Source: DASYDU01 sp050248495
GTDB lineage: Bacteria; Planctomycetota; Planctomycetia; Pirellulales; Lacipirellulaceae
DNA: 64,000 bases
Assembly: GCA_050248495.1 (NCBI GenBank)
Contig: JBFWSG010000027.1
Coordinates: 7,346-71,345 of the forward strand
Direction: 5' to 3'
The notes beneath the pieces were generated by a model. That model was not told the origin of the DNA and searched no databases. It saw nothing but the letters and a program-made list of their open reading frames with translations. Shown in pieces: positions 32,411-42,400 of the stretch (within the stretch, counting starts at the first letter, position 1; every line of letters starts with the position of its first letter). A program made the translations under genes and the position numbers.

Positions 32411-35194
32411 CTACTCATCAAATTTGCGCTGGATCTCTTCGACCTTGTAAATTTCGAGGAGGTCGCCTTCCTTGATGTCGTTGAAGCCGGCCAGCTTGAT
32501 GCCGCATTCCAGGCCTTCGCGGACTTCCTTGGCGTCGTCCTTCTCGCGGCGGAGCGTATCGAGCGGATAGTCGCCAATGATCGTGCTGTCGCGGATCACG
32601 CGCGCGCGGCTGTTGCGCTCCACGGTGCCCGTGAGCACGCGGCAGCCGGCGATCGTGCCGACGCGGCTGATCTTGAAGGTCTGCTGGACCAAGGCCCGGC
32701 CCAGCTCCATTTCGCGTTCTTCCGGCTTGAGCAAGCCCTCGAGCGCGGCCTTCAGATCGTCGGTGATTTTGTAGATCACGTCGTAGCGGCGCACCTGGAC
32801 GCCGCGCTTGTCGGCCAACGAGCGGGCCTTTTCATCCGGCACGACGTTGAAGCCGATGATGATTGCATCCGACGCGTCGGCCAGTGTCACGTCGCCTTCC
32901 GTGATGCCGCCGACGCTCTTCTGCAGCAGCTTGATCCTGACTTCCGGATGCTCGAGCTTGGCGAATTCCTTTTCGATCGCTTCGATCGAGCCGCGGACGT
33001 CGGCCCGCAAAATGAGGTTTAGCGTTTCGACCTCGCCCTCGCCTTCGAGGCGGTCGAACAACGTTTCCAGCGTTACGTGGCGGAAGCCGGTGCTGCCGAG
33101 CGTCGAGGCCCGCTCGTCGGCTGCCCGTGACTCGGCGATCTCACGGGCTTGCGCGATGTCGTCGAGCACGTAGAATCTTTGACCGGCGCCGGGAGCCTGG
33201 TCGAAGCCGGTGATGTTGACCGGAATGCTGGGGCCGGCCTCGGTCACGCGCTCGCCGGTGTGGATCGTGTTGTACATCGCCTTGACGCGGCCGTAGGTCT
33301 GGCCGCAGACGACCACGTCGCCCGTGCGGAGCGTGCCGTTTTGCACCAGCAGCTTGGCCACGACGCCGCGATCCGATTCCTGCTGCGCTTCGAGACAGGT
33401 GCCGATCGCCGGCCGCTGAGGATTCGCTTTGTACTCGTGCAGCTCGGCCACCGTGAGGATCGTATCGAGCAGCTCTTCGATGCCGGTGCCCTTGGTGGCG
33501 CTGGTCTTCACGACTTCAATGTCGCCGCCCCACTCGCTAGGCTGCAGCTCGTTGGTCGAGAGGCCGGTGTAGACTTTGTCCAGGTTGACGCCGGGGAGGT
33601 CGATCTTGTTGAGCGCCACGATGATCGGCACACCGGCCGCCTTGGCGTGGCTGATCGCTTCTTCGGTTTGCGGCATCACGCCGTCGTCGGCCGCCACCAC
33701 CAGCACGGCGATGTCGGTCACGTTGGCGCCGCGGGCCCGCATTTCGGTAAACGCTTCGTGGCCCGGTGTGTCGACGAAGGAGAGCCGCTTGCCGTCCTTC
33801 TCAATCGAGTAGGCCCGAATGTGCTGCGTAATGCCGCCGCTTTCGCCGCTCACCACGTCCAGACCGATGATGCGGTCCAGGAGCGAAGTCTTGCCATGGT
33901 CGACGTGGCCCAGGAACGTGACGACCGGAGGCCGCGGTTCGAGGTCGGCCGGATCGTCGACCACGTGCTCGAACTGCTCCATCAATTTATCTTCGAGCGT
34001 CTCGGCCTTGGTGAACTCGACGTTGAGCCCCAGCTCGGCGACGACCAATTCGGTCAGCTCTGGATCGATCACGTCGGTGATCTTGGCCATCACGTTGAAA
34101 TTCATCAGCACGCGCTGAATCTGTGCGGCCTGGATGCCGGCCGCTTCCGATAGCTCGCGGACCGAACAAGGGAGCTGCACGACGACATGCTCCTTGCGCG
34201 GCGCGGCCGTGTTGGTGCCGGACCGTTTCTGGCGGCGATTGAAAGCGCGGGCTGGCGTCGGTGAATCTTCGCCTTCACCGCTGCGGACGTTGCGTCGCCG
34301 CTGTAGCTGCCGCTGCTCGCGCCCGCCCAGCATCGGCTTGCCTTCGCCGCCGCCGCTGCCGCCGCCTTCCTCCTCACCGTTAGTCGCCAGCTTGCCGCGC
34401 CGACCGCGCCCGCGCGCAGTCGCCGGCTCAGCCACCGGCTCGCGCGGTCCCTTGCCGCCGAGCGGCTTGCGTTCCTTTTCCGCTTCGAGCGACTTTTCGT
34501 GACGGCGCAAATGGGCCGCCAGCGGCTTACTGCCGAGCTTGCCACCCAGCACGTCAGCCGGCAGCTTCATGTCTGGTTTTTGAGCTTTCGGTTCCGCTTC
34601 GGATGGACCGGCCGCAGGCTTCGCAGGCGTCGGCATCGGCGCGAGCTTCACTGCCGGGCGCGAGCGTTCGCCGCCCGCAGGACCATCCACTTTTTTCCGT
34701 GCCGCGGGCTTGCCCTCGCCGCCTACCATCGGCACCTTTCCTTTGGCGCCGGGGCTCACGTAATCGTCGCGCCGCAATGCAGAGGCCAGCGGGCCGGGAG
34801 CCCGCGGGGTCGCGGGTGCCGCAGGCGCGGCGGGAGTCGCGGGAGGCGCCGCGGATGCAGCGATGGGTCGATCGACGGTCGCCGCAGGGGCGGCCGGTTC
34901 CGCTTCGGGAGCTTTGGGACGCGCCGGCACCGGCGGCTTGGGCGTCAGAATTACCGGCATCTTGCCGCTTCGCGCGGCTTCGCTCGGGCGCTGTGGTGGA
35001 GGTGCAGCCGTGGCCGCCGATTTCGGCTTGCCCCCGGCCCCGCGGATGAACTGCCGGACCTTTTCCGCTTCTTCCTCGGTCAGACTGGCCAGCGCAGACC
35101 CTTTGCCGGGGTAGCCGGCGGCCGTGCAGATGTCGACCAGCTCTTTGCTATCAAGTTTGAGCTCTTTTGCGAGTGCGTAAATGCGAACCGCCAA
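32411..35194 (-). CDS. infB: Translation initiation factor IF-2
   Basis: 927 residues from a TTG at 35192-35194, chosen for GGAGAG six bases upstream and because it gives MAVRIYALAKELKLDSKELVDIC, the family start. Domains: IF2_N (1-55), a long Ala/Pro/Lys-rich linker (~60-330), a second IF2_N (~340-400), then the G domain with GHVDHGKTS (G1), DTPGHEAF (G3) and NKIDLP (G4). Beta-barrel domain II and the fMet-tRNA-binding C-terminal domains follow. IF-2 places fMet-tRNA on the 30S subunit. It lies between nusA and rbfA as in most bacteria. A 160-bp spacer separates it from nusA. Confidence 0.96.
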   Translation of the reverse strand: MAVRIYALAKELKLDSKELVDICTAAGYPGKGSALASLTEEEAEKVRQFIRGAGGKPKSAATAAPPPQRPSEAARSGKMPVILTPKPPVPARPKAPEAEPAAPAATVDRPIAASAAPPATPAAPAAPATPRAPGPLASALRRDDYVSPGAKGKVPMVGGEGKPAARKKVDGPAGGERSRPAVKLAPMPTPAKPAAGPSEAEPKAQKPDMKLPADVLGGKLGSKPLAAHLRRHEKSLEAEKERKPLGGKGPREPVAEPATARGRGRRGKLATNGEEEGGGSGGGEGKPMLGGREQRQLQRRRNVRSGEGEDSPTPARAFNRRQKRSGTNTAAPRKEHVVVQLPCSVRELSEAAGIQAAQIQRVLMNFNVMAKITDVIDPELTELVVAELGLNVEFTKAETLEDKLMEQFEHVVDDPADLEPRPPVVTFLGHVDHGKTSLLDRIIGLDVVSGESGGITQHIRAYSIEKDGKRLSFVDTPGHEAFTEMRARGANVTDIAVLVVAADDGVMPQTEEAISHAKAAGVPIIVALNKIDLPGVNLDKVYTGLSTNELQPSEWGGDIEVVKTSATKGTGIEELLDTILTVAELHEYKANPQRPAIGTCLEAQQESDRGVVAKLLVQNGTLRTGDVVVCGQTYGRVKAMYNTIHTGERVTEAGPSIPVNITGFDQAPGAGQRFYVLDDIAQAREIAESRAADERASTLGSTGFRHVTLETLFDRLEGEGEVETLNLILRADVRGSIEAIEKEFAKLEHPEVRIKLLQKSVGGITEGDVTLADASDAIIIGFNVVPDEKARSLADKRGVQVRRYDVIYKITDDLKAALEGLLKPEEREMELGRALVQQTFKISRVGTIAGCRVLTGTVERNSRARVIRDSTIIGDYPLDTLRREKDDAKEVREGLECGIKLAGFNDIKEGDLLEIYKVEEIQRKFDE

Positions 35195-35354
35195 GTTTAA
35201 CTCTCCATTATCCCATGCCCGCAGGCACATGTTGCCCGACCGCTTATTCCCAGGGAGTCCAGGGCTCCCCTTGCGTTCAGTTCATGGCCGCGAGTGACAA
35301 ATCTGCTTACACAACCATGGTCAACTTCTCCTCAATCAGTGGTTGTCGACGTAG

Positions 35355-36716
35355 TTACTCCGCGTCGCGCGTGGGAGCTTCCGACTCCGCCGCGCTTGGT
35401 TCGTGACTCTCGGCGCCGTTGGTTTCTTCGACGCTGGTTTCTTCCGGCGGGACATAGGTCTCGCCCCGCGCGGCCGCTTCCGCCGACGCCTGGCGATCCG
35501 CCTCGGCCGTGGCCTCCGCGATCCGGTCTTGCTCGCGCTTCTGGCGTCGCGCCTCGGCAGCCTGGGCTTCCGCTTCTTCGGCGCGGTCCTCGGCCTGCTC
35601 GATGATCACCGCCGATTGTTCCTCGGTCAGAGAGCCCATTTCCATCAGCTCGTCCGGCTCGATGATCGACAGGTCGTCGTAGCTCAAGAAGCCTTCTTCC
35701 ACGAGCTTGCCGGCCAGCTCGTCGCTCACGCCGGTGAGCGAGCTGAAGCCGGCGACCGCCCGATCGATCGATTCCTCGAGCTCTTCCTGGGTCATGATTT
35801 CGATGTCCCAGCCCGAGAGCTTGCTCGCCAGGCGGACGTTCTGACCGCGGCGGCCAATTGCCAGCGACAACTGGTCTTCGCGGACCAGTACGATCGCCCG
35901 GCCCAGCATCTTGCAGAGGATCACCTGCTCGACCTCGGCCGGCTGCAAGGCATTGGGGATCAGCACTTCCAGGTTGTCGTCCCAGCGGACGATGTCGATT
36001 CGCTCGCCGGCGAGCTCGTCGACGATGTTTTTGATGCGGTTGCCGCGAACGCCCACACACGCGCCCACGCAATCGACGCGGGCATCACTGCTCGAAACCG
36101 CCACTTTCGAGCGGTAGCCCGGCTCGCGGGCCATCGCGCGAATCTCGATCACTCCGTCGGCGATCTCGGGAATTTCTTGTTCGAAGAGCCGCTGCACTAG
36201 TTGCGGTCGGGCCCGGCTCAAAATCACCTTCACGCGGCTGCCCGACTTGCGGACCTCGAACACGGTGGTCCGGACGCGCTCGTTCACGTGATGCGTCTCG
36301 CCGGGGATCTGCTCACCGCGGGGCAGGATCGCTTCGACGTTGTTCAGGGTGACGGTCGCCGCGCCTCCTTCGTACCGCTGAATGATGCCGCTGACCATCT
36401 GGCCCTGCAGCTCGCTGTATTCGTCGAACAGCGCGTCCCGTTCGGCCTCGCGGATCTTCTGGATCATCACCTGCTTGGCGGTCTGAGCGCCGATGCGGCC
36501 CACGGTTTCTTCCGAATCCAGCGGCTGCCCTTCGAGCGAGGCGGAAATCGAGCCGTCCTCGCGGTTGATCTTGACCTCGATATTGGCCTCTTCGCCGTAG
36601 TGCTTCTTGGCAGCCGACACCAGCGCCGCTTCGATGCCTTCGAACACGATTTCCTTGTCGATATTCTTATCGCGGTGAATCGCGTCGACGATTCGCAGCA
36701 CTTCGTTCGGATTCAT
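35355..36716 (-). CDS. nusA: Transcription termination/antitermination protein NusA
   Basis: 453 residues, starting at the ATG at 36714-36716 after GGAGAAAGG. Order: NusA N-terminal domain (MNPNEVLRIVDAIHRDKNIDKE), S1 domain near 130-200 (GGAATVTLNNVEAILP), two KH domains (GACVGVRGNRIKNIVDEL and AIGRRGQNVRLASKL), then one helix-hairpin-helix-like repeat (FSSLTGVSDELAGKLVEEG) and a coiled Glu/Ala/Arg-rich tail. It controls pausing, termination and antitermination of RNA polymerase. rimP, usually next to nusA, is not seen upstream. First gene of the cluster. Confidence 0.96.
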   Translation of the reverse strand: MNPNEVLRIVDAIHRDKNIDKEIVFEGIEAALVSAAKKHYGEEANIEVKINREDGSISASLEGQPLDSEETVGRIGAQTAKQVMIQKIREAERDALFDEYSELQGQMVSGIIQRYEGGAATVTLNNVEAILPRGEQIPGETHHVNERVRTTVFEVRKSGSRVKVILSRARPQLVQRLFEQEIPEIADGVIEIRAMAREPGYRSKVAVSSSDARVDCVGACVGVRGNRIKNIVDELAGERIDIVRWDDNLEVLIPNALQPAEVEQVILCKMLGRAIVLVREDQLSLAIGRRGQNVRLASKLSGWDIEIMTQEELEESIDRAVAGFSSLTGVSDELAGKLVEEGFLSYDDLSIIEPDELMEMGSLTEEQSAVIIEQAEDRAEEAEAQAAEARRQKREQDRIAEATAEADRQASAEAAARGETYVPPEETSVEETNGAESHEPSAAESEAPTRDAE

Positions 36717-36959
36717 GGCAAACCTTTCTCCGCGGTGTATCTCGCCCGCCGCGAGGCAAAACCAAGTTTTTCAAATTGTCTCCCCGCCTGACCGTCTCCC
36801 TCTGCCGGACTTCGATTCGCGCTTGCCATCCGAGGATGGCGGCGCACCGAATTGCGTGGACAGCATCTCCCCACGCACTGCCCAGGCAGAGCGGCGAATC
36901 GCCCTGGTCGAGCGAAACTCCTTGCGCCAACGCGACTTAACGCATTTGGCGAATCCGTT

Positions 36960-36989
36960 AGGATAGCTCCCTCGGGCGCAGACTGTCAA
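36960..36989 (-). promoter_or_regulatory. Candidate sigma-70 promoter for nusA-infB-rbfA operon
   Basis: On the minus strand, perfect -35 TTGACA (36984-36989), 18-base spacer, -10 TATCCT (36960-36965). The leader to the nusA start would be about 235 nt, long enough for feedback control. Confidence 0.55.
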
Positions 36990-37574
36990 GCGGCCATCCG
37001 GCAGACATGTCTACGATTCCCGCCCCCTTTCAGCTCGGAACGAGGTCGTGCGGGGCGGCCGAAACTGGAGAATTTGCCGTCGTCGGGCCGCAGATTCGGA
37101 AGAGTCGACGTCCTAATCATTCTATGCGGCGCAACCCCTCGGTCCAGCTTCAGGCGGCGGGCATGAGAAGCGGGCCGCCCGGTCGCCGCGGTCGAGTTCA
37201 TTGCCGCTCCATCGATCAGGATCTGGTCGGCGATTCAATTCGCAAAGAAGGCGAGAGAGCGCCAAATCTCGACGGCAGTGCGCTCGCGCGAGTCTGTTTG
37301 CGATTCATCGCTAGGAACAGAGATCTGTCACGACAATTCCTGGCGAGTACGCGCCAAATGCGCGCGCTGTTGAGTGATCAAACGATTAGGAGTCCGGCAA
37401 TTGAATTGGCAGCGAGGGAGATTGCGTTCGTCGAGCGTGCACGCGATAAGTCGGCAGTCCAGGTGCGTCGACGTCAATTAGGGACGACTCTGTAGTGGCG
37501 ACGTCGCAGGAATTCACCGTCCAAATAGACGAATCGCAAACTGCGCTTCGACGTCGATAGACTGCATGCAGTGC

Positions 37575-37603
37575 TTGACTTTTACGTTGGAATTCGTCAG
37601 AAC
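37575..37603 (+). promoter_or_regulatory. Weak candidate promoter for the subtilase gene
   Basis: TTGACT (37575-37580), 17-base spacer, CAGAAC (37598-37603), ~80 bp before the ATG. The -10 match is poor. Confidence 0.3.
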
Positions 37604-37683
37604 GGTCGCGTTTCGCCGCGGGTCAGCCGAGAGGCTGAGGATGGTTTTTCGGGCGCGGGAAACATAAGGCAAGGAGCATCTAC

Positions 37684-40600
37684 ATGGGGATACGCGCTGG
37701 GCTTCCCGGTCGTTCAATTCGCAAGCAGAAAAACTCACACATCGGTCGTCGTTTGCGAGTCGAAATGTTGGAGTACCGACTCGTGCTCAGCGCCGACAGT
37801 CTGAATCTGGCTCAGCTCAGTGCGGCCGCGGCGAACCATCCCTTTCCCACCGGCCTCGATTTTCAGGATCCGACGATTCGCAGTGCTATCGCCGATGTAA
37901 CGACTACTGCTGCGACGGATCTAATTGCCAGAATTGAGCAGCCGCAATTCAAGTTGCTCGACAACCTTCCCGGCATTCAGCCGAACCTCATTGAATCGAA
38001 CGACCTGATCGGCCTCAATGCGTTCCGGCAGGATCCGCGGTTTGCTGGAATCGACGGCAGCGGCTTTGCGACGGTCATCCTCGACACGGGAATTGATCTC
38101 AATCATCCGTTCTTCGGACCGGATGCCGACTTCAACGGCGTGGCCGATCGGATCGTATTCAACGCCGATTTCATCACCGGCAGGCCGAATGCCGACGACT
38201 TCCAAGGGCACGGCACCCACGTTTCGAGCATCGTCGGGTCCCAGGATCCGACCTTCACGGGCATGGCGCCCGGCGTGAACATCATCCATTTGAAAGTGCT
38301 CGACGACTTCGGCGGCGGGACGGCGGCCGCGTTGGAACAGGCGCTGCAATGGGTGGTGGCGAACACTTCCACCTACAACATCGCCAGCGTGAACATGTCG
38401 CTGGGCTTCTTCAGCAACTTTTCTAGTCCGACGACTTTCCCTGACGTCGGCATCTTCGACGAGCTGGCCGCGCTCGCAGCCCAAAACGTGATCGTGGCCT
38501 CGGCGGCCGGAAACGACTATTTTTCTTTCCAGTCGCCCGGCGTCAGCTATCCGGCTGCCGATCCGAATTCGTTAGCGGTCGGCGCGGTGTGGGACGCCAA
38601 CGTCGGCGGCGTTGGCTGGATCGACGGCGCCGTCGACTTCACGACTGCGCCGGACCGCATCATTTCGTTCAGCCAACGACATCCCGTGGAGACGACGGTC
38701 TTTGCCCCGGGCGCCTTCATTGCGGGGGCGGCGCCCGGAGGTGGCATTGCCGAATATGCCGGCACCAGTCAGGCCACTCCTCACATCGCCGGCATCGCCG
38801 CGCTGATGCAGGAGCTGGCCGTCCGCGAGACGGGGCAGCGGCTCACGGTCAGTGAGTTCTCTCGCCTCGTCAACATAACGGGTGTGCCGATCTTCGATGG
38901 CGACGATGAGAATGACAATGTCCCCAACACGTTGCAGACCTATCACCGCGTCGACGTGTTGGCGCTCGGCAATGCGATCGAGTCTGGGGGCTTGAGTGAT
39001 CTGACCATCCCGGGGGAGCTCGCGGCGAGTTCGTCGACCGCTTCGCCGGGCGGCTTCGCAACCGTCGATTTCACTGTGGCCAATCAAGGCGCGTCGGACA
39101 GCGGCAATTTTCGCACCGGCATTTATCTGTCGACCGATCCCATCTTTGATGCCACGGATCGTCTCTTAACGAGCTTCGACAGCAGTCTGGTTGCGGGCGG
39201 CTCGCTGCTCTTCAACGATCTCAATGTGCTGCTGCCGACCGACGTCGCGCCGGGGAGCTACTATCTCGGGCTCGTCGTCGACGACCTGTCGCAAGTCGCC
39301 GAAGGCGGCGAAACGAACAACGTCAACCTGCTGGCCTTCTCGGTCGTGGCCCCCAGCCCCGAGCTGCGCGTGCTCGATCTGACCACCGGCGTCGAAGTGG
39401 TGAATGGCTTCACGCACATCGATTTCGGATTGATACCGTTTGAAGACCCCGCAGCAACCCGCACGTTGCGGCTCTACAACGACGGACCCGTCGACCTGGC
39501 CCTCAGCTATTTGGCGCTGCCGCCGCAATTCTCCGCGGCGCTCCCCGCGTCCGTGCCCGCTCTCAGCTCGGTCGACGTCACGATCAGCATGCTGAGCAAT
39601 GTTGCGGGCGATCAGTTTGGCCTGGCCTCCCTGGGTACCGGCGATATCGACGAGAATCCGTTTCAGTTCACCGTCGGTGGCATCGTGGCGTTTCCCGATG
39701 ACCACGGCGACGACGCGGCGACGGCCACTCCGATCGAAGTCCCTTCATTCACCTTCGGCGAAATCTTTCCATCGGGAGACTTGGATTGGTTTTCGTTCGA
39801 GGCGTTTGCCGACACCTCCTACGAATTCAGCACCTATTTGAATTCACTGGGCGATTCGATCCTCTACTTGTTCGACAGCGACGGCGTAACCCAGCTGGCG
39901 TTCAACGACGATTATTTCAGTCTCGCCTCCTACATTTATTGGATTGCCCCGCACGACGGAACGTTCTATTTGGCTGTGGGAGGATACGGCGCCAGCGCGG
40001 GAAGCTACTATCTCTCGACTTCGCTGATCGACGATTTCGGCAACTCTGCTTTCCAGGCCGCGGCGACTTCCGATCCCGGCTCGATCGACGGCCGGATCCA
40101 ATATGGCGGCGACACCGATTGGTTCTATTGGAACGCGGTCGCGGGCGTGACCTATCGCATCGAAACGCTGCTCGACTCGCTGACCGACTCGGTGTTGCGA
40201 GTCTTCGATTCGGACGGCGTCACCGAGCTCGCGTTCAACGACGATCACGGCGAGAGCTCTGCGTCGTTGATCGAATGGGTCGCCCCCAAGGATGGCATCT
40301 TCTTTATCGAAGTCAGCGCCTTCTCGGAATTTCAGCGCGGCAGTTACACGCTGTCGATTCTCGGGGACGACGACTTTGGCGAAAACGCCGCCAACGCCGC
40401 GCCGATTTCCACGCCGTCGCTGACGTCAGGCGAAATCGAGGTTCCCTTCGACACCGATTGGTTCCTGTTCGACGCCGTGGCCGGCGCTCACTACCAGATC
40501 GCCACGGTCCTCGGCACGCTCTCCGATTCGGTGGTGCGAATCATCGACGGCAGCGGATTCTATGAAGTGGCCCGCGACGACGACAGCGGTCCGGGACTGG

Positions 40601-42351
40601 CCTCATTGATCGATTGGGTCGCGCCGTACAGCGGCGCGTTCTACATCGAAGTGGCGGGTTCGAATTGGCGCTTCGGTTCGTACCAGCTGTCGCTCACGGT
40701 CAGCGACGACCACGGAAACAACGGCACCACGGCCACCAGAATCTCGGATCCGACCACCGAGTCCGGCATCATCGAGCAATTCGGCGACGTCGATTGGTTC
40801 TCGTTCACCGCTTATGCGGGCGTGTCGTATCACTTCGAAACTTACCTCGGAGATCTCGCTGACTCGGTGCTCCGCGTTTACGGCACGGATAAGCAAACCG
40901 TGCTGGCGTACGACGACGATGCCGGTTTCGGCCTGGCCTCGCTGGTCGATTGGGTGGCGCCCTCCACGGGCATCTATTTTGTCGAAGTCAGCGGCTTCAG
41001 CGACTCTTATCGCGGTTCGTACAACCTCCAGATCGTGGGCGACGACGATTACGGCGACAATGCCCGCAACGCCGCCTACACGTTCATTCCGAGTACGATT
41101 CCCGGCAGGATCGAACGGGCGAACGACGTCGATTGGTTCGCCGTCAATATGGACGTCGGGTTGACGTATCGGTTTGAGGTCCTGCTCGATTCGTTGCCCG
41201 ATTCTGTGATTCGGCTCTACGCCGGCGATGGCGTCACCGAGCTGGCGTTCGATGACGAAGGCGGAACCAACCATGGGTCGTTGCTCGAATATACTCCGGC
41301 TTCGTACGGGCTCTTTTATCTGGAGGTCGCGGGATACGGCTTGAGTAACGGATCCTATTCGCTGCGGTTGTCGATCCGAGACGACCACGGCGACAACAGC
41401 GGCGAGGCCACGCCGATTGCCGTTCCGACATCGCTCGTCGCCAACATCGATCGGGCGGCGGACACCGACTGGTTCTCCTTCCAGGCCGTGGCGGGTAACT
41501 CGTATCGCTTCGAGACGTCCCTCATTACGCTCCACGATTCCGTCATGAGCTTGATGAATACGGACGGCGTGACACCGCTCGCCTTCGACGACGACAGCGG
41601 CCCCGGGCTGGCCTCGCTCATCAACTGGATTGCACCAGCCGACGGGACGTACTATGTGCTCGTTGCCAGCTATTCGTCGATTGGCACCGGCACCTATCAG
41701 CTCAACGCTTCGTCGGTTGCCGGGCTCAGCGGCGACTTTACGCACGACGGCTACGTCGGAGACGACGATTACAACTATTGGCGGCAATCCTTCGGCAGCG
41801 TCGTCGCCACAGCCGGAAGCGGCGCGGACGGCAACCGCAACGGCATCGTCGATGCCGGCGACTACGCGGTGTGGCGCGATCACCTGGGCAGCAGCTCGCC
41901 CGGCGGCAGCCACGCGCCCTGGGTCAGCACGGTCGAGCCGAAAACCCTGGCGCTCGAGAACGCTCCCGCCTGGCAGCCGCCGGTGCACTTGCTCCGTGCA
42001 TTTACCACCAAGGGCGCCGCGGTTGCACAAGGCTCAGCCGCGCTCGTGCTCGACGCCACTGTCCTGGACTCCGGGTATGCGGCGCTCGGGGACGATCGAG
42101 TGACGCTGCCCTCCTTGGCGATTCCCGTGCAGCCGGCAGTTCCCGCGAAGCGCTACGCAAAGGTTTCGCAGCCGCTCCGCGTGTCGGAATCGGTGGTCGA
42201 TCTGCTGCTGGCCGAGACGTACCGCGACGTATTCGACGCCGAGCCAGAGGACGCGATCTCTGCTCCGACTGCAGGCGGCGATTCGATTGAGACGTCCGGC
42301 TGTGCGGCCGTGCTGGTGGACGAGGCTGTCTTTGCGGCGCTCGAATTCTAG
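37684..42351 (+). CDS. Giant cell-surface subtilase (S8 peptidase) with CARDB, six PPC domains and dockerin-like C-terminus
   Basis: 1555 residues; ATG at 37684 after AAGGAG. The N-terminus has a basic stretch and RLRVEMLEYRLVLSADS, a LEPR-XLL-type targeting motif of large planctomycete surface proteins. The S8 catalytic triad is complete: Asp134 (VILDTGID), His176 (GHGTHVSS), Ser362 (GTSQATPH). After ~440 comes a CARDB-like Ig domain (FATVDFTVANQGASDSG). From ~670 to ~1340 there are six repeats of ~115 residues, each opening DDxG(D/N)... and containing a DTDWFSF-type motif, matching bacterial pre-peptidase C-terminal (PPC) domains. Near 1350-1405 are Asp-rich dockerin-like pairs (GDFTHDGYVGDDDYNYW, GNRNGIVDAGDYAVW). 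It is probably secreted and calcium-stabilised; substrate unknown. Confidence 0.92.
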   Translation: MGIRAGLPGRSIRKQKNSHIGRRLRVEMLEYRLVLSADSLNLAQLSAAAANHPFPTGLDFQDPTIRSAIADVTTTAATDLIARIEQPQFKLLDNLPGIQPNLIESNDLIGLNAFRQDPRFAGIDGSGFATVILDTGIDLNHPFFGPDADFNGVADRIVFNADFITGRPNADDFQGHGTHVSSIVGSQDPTFTGMAPGVNIIHLKVLDDFGGGTAAALEQALQWVVANTSTYNIASVNMSLGFFSNFSSPTTFPDVGIFDELAALAAQNVIVASAAGNDYFSFQSPGVSYPAADPNSLAVGAVWDANVGGVGWIDGAVDFTTAPDRIISFSQRHPVETTVFAPGAFIAGAAPGGGIAEYAGTSQATPHIAGIAALMQELAVRETGQRLTVSEFSRLVNITGVPIFDGDDENDNVPNTLQTYHRVDVLALGNAIESGGLSDLTIPGELAASSSTASPGGFATVDFTVANQGASDSGNFRTGIYLSTDPIFDATDRLLTSFDSSLVAGGSLLFNDLNVLLPTDVAPGSYYLGLVVDDLSQVAEGGETNNVNLLAFSVVAPSPELRVLDLTTGVEVVNGFTHIDFGLIPFEDPAATRTLRLYNDGPVDLALSYLALPPQFSAALPASVPALSSVDVTISMLSNVAGDQFGLASLGTGDIDENPFQFTVGGIVAFPDDHGDDAATATPIEVPSFTFGEIFPSGDLDWFSFEAFADTSYEFSTYLNSLGDSILYLFDSDGVTQLAFNDDYFSLASYIYWIAPHDGTFYLAVGGYGASAGSYYLSTSLIDDFGNSAFQAAATSDPGSIDGRIQYGGDTDWFYWNAVAGVTYRIETLLDSLTDSVLRVFDSDGVTELAFNDDHGESSASLIEWVAPKDGIFFIEVSAFSEFQRGSYTLSILGDDDFGENAANAAPISTPSLTSGEIEVPFDTDWFLFDAVAGAHYQIATVLGTLSDSVVRIIDGSGFYEVARDDDSGPGLASLIDWVAPYSGAFYIEVAGSNWRFGSYQLSLTVSDDHGNNGTTATRISDPTTESGIIEQFGDVDWFSFTAYAGVSYHFETYLGDLADSVLRVYGTDKQTVLAYDDDAGFGLASLVDWVAPSTGIYFVEVSGFSDSYRGSYNLQIVGDDDYGDNARNAAYTFIPSTIPGRIERANDVDWFAVNMDVGLTYRFEVLLDSLPDSVIRLYAGDGVTELAFDDEGGTNHGSLLEYTPASYGLFYLEVAGYGLSNGSYSLRLSIRDDHGDNSGEATPIAVPTSLVANIDRAADTDWFSFQAVAGNSYRFETSLITLHDSVMSLMNTDGVTPLAFDDDSGPGLASLINWIAPADGTYYVLVASYSSIGTGTYQLNASSVAGLSGDFTHDGYVGDDDYNYWRQSFGSVVATAGSGADGNRNGIVDAGDYAVWRDHLGSSSPGGSHAPWVSTVEPKTLALENAPAWQPPVHLLRAFTTKGAAVAQGSAALVLDATVLDSGYAALGDDRVTLPSLAIPVQPAVPAKRYAKVSQPLRVSESVVDLLLAETYRDVFDAEPEDAISAPTAGGDSIETSGCAAVLVDEAVFAALEF

Positions 42352-42365
42352 AAATGCGCGTCAGA

Positions 42366-42396
42366 AAGCCGCAAATGCCACGTGCCCGTGCGGCTT
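42366..42396. terminator. Bidirectional terminator-like hairpin between convergent genes
   Basis: AAGCCGCA (42366-42373) pairs perfectly with TGCGGCTT (42389-42396), with a 15-base loop. It lies in the 49-bp gap between the subtilase stop and the DUF1559 stop. No long T-run on either side. Confidence 0.5.
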
Positions 42397-42400
42397 CGCA

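Larger units (their letters stand above)
36717..37683. other. Long intergenic region (967 bp), no supported gene
   Basis: Separates divergent nusA and the giant subtilase gene. Contains a good candidate promoter for nusA (36960-36989) and a weaker one for the subtilase (37575-37603). A plus-strand frame at 37007-37495 (162 codons) has an Arg-rich, unpatterned translation and no ribosome binding site, so I do not call it. No tRNA-like or rimP-like sequence was found. Confidence 0.5.

Noticed and set aside
37007..37495. 162-codon frame in the nusA-subtilase gap
   Set aside because: No ribosome binding site, Arg-rich, no hydrophobic core or known motif; also overlapped by other open frames.
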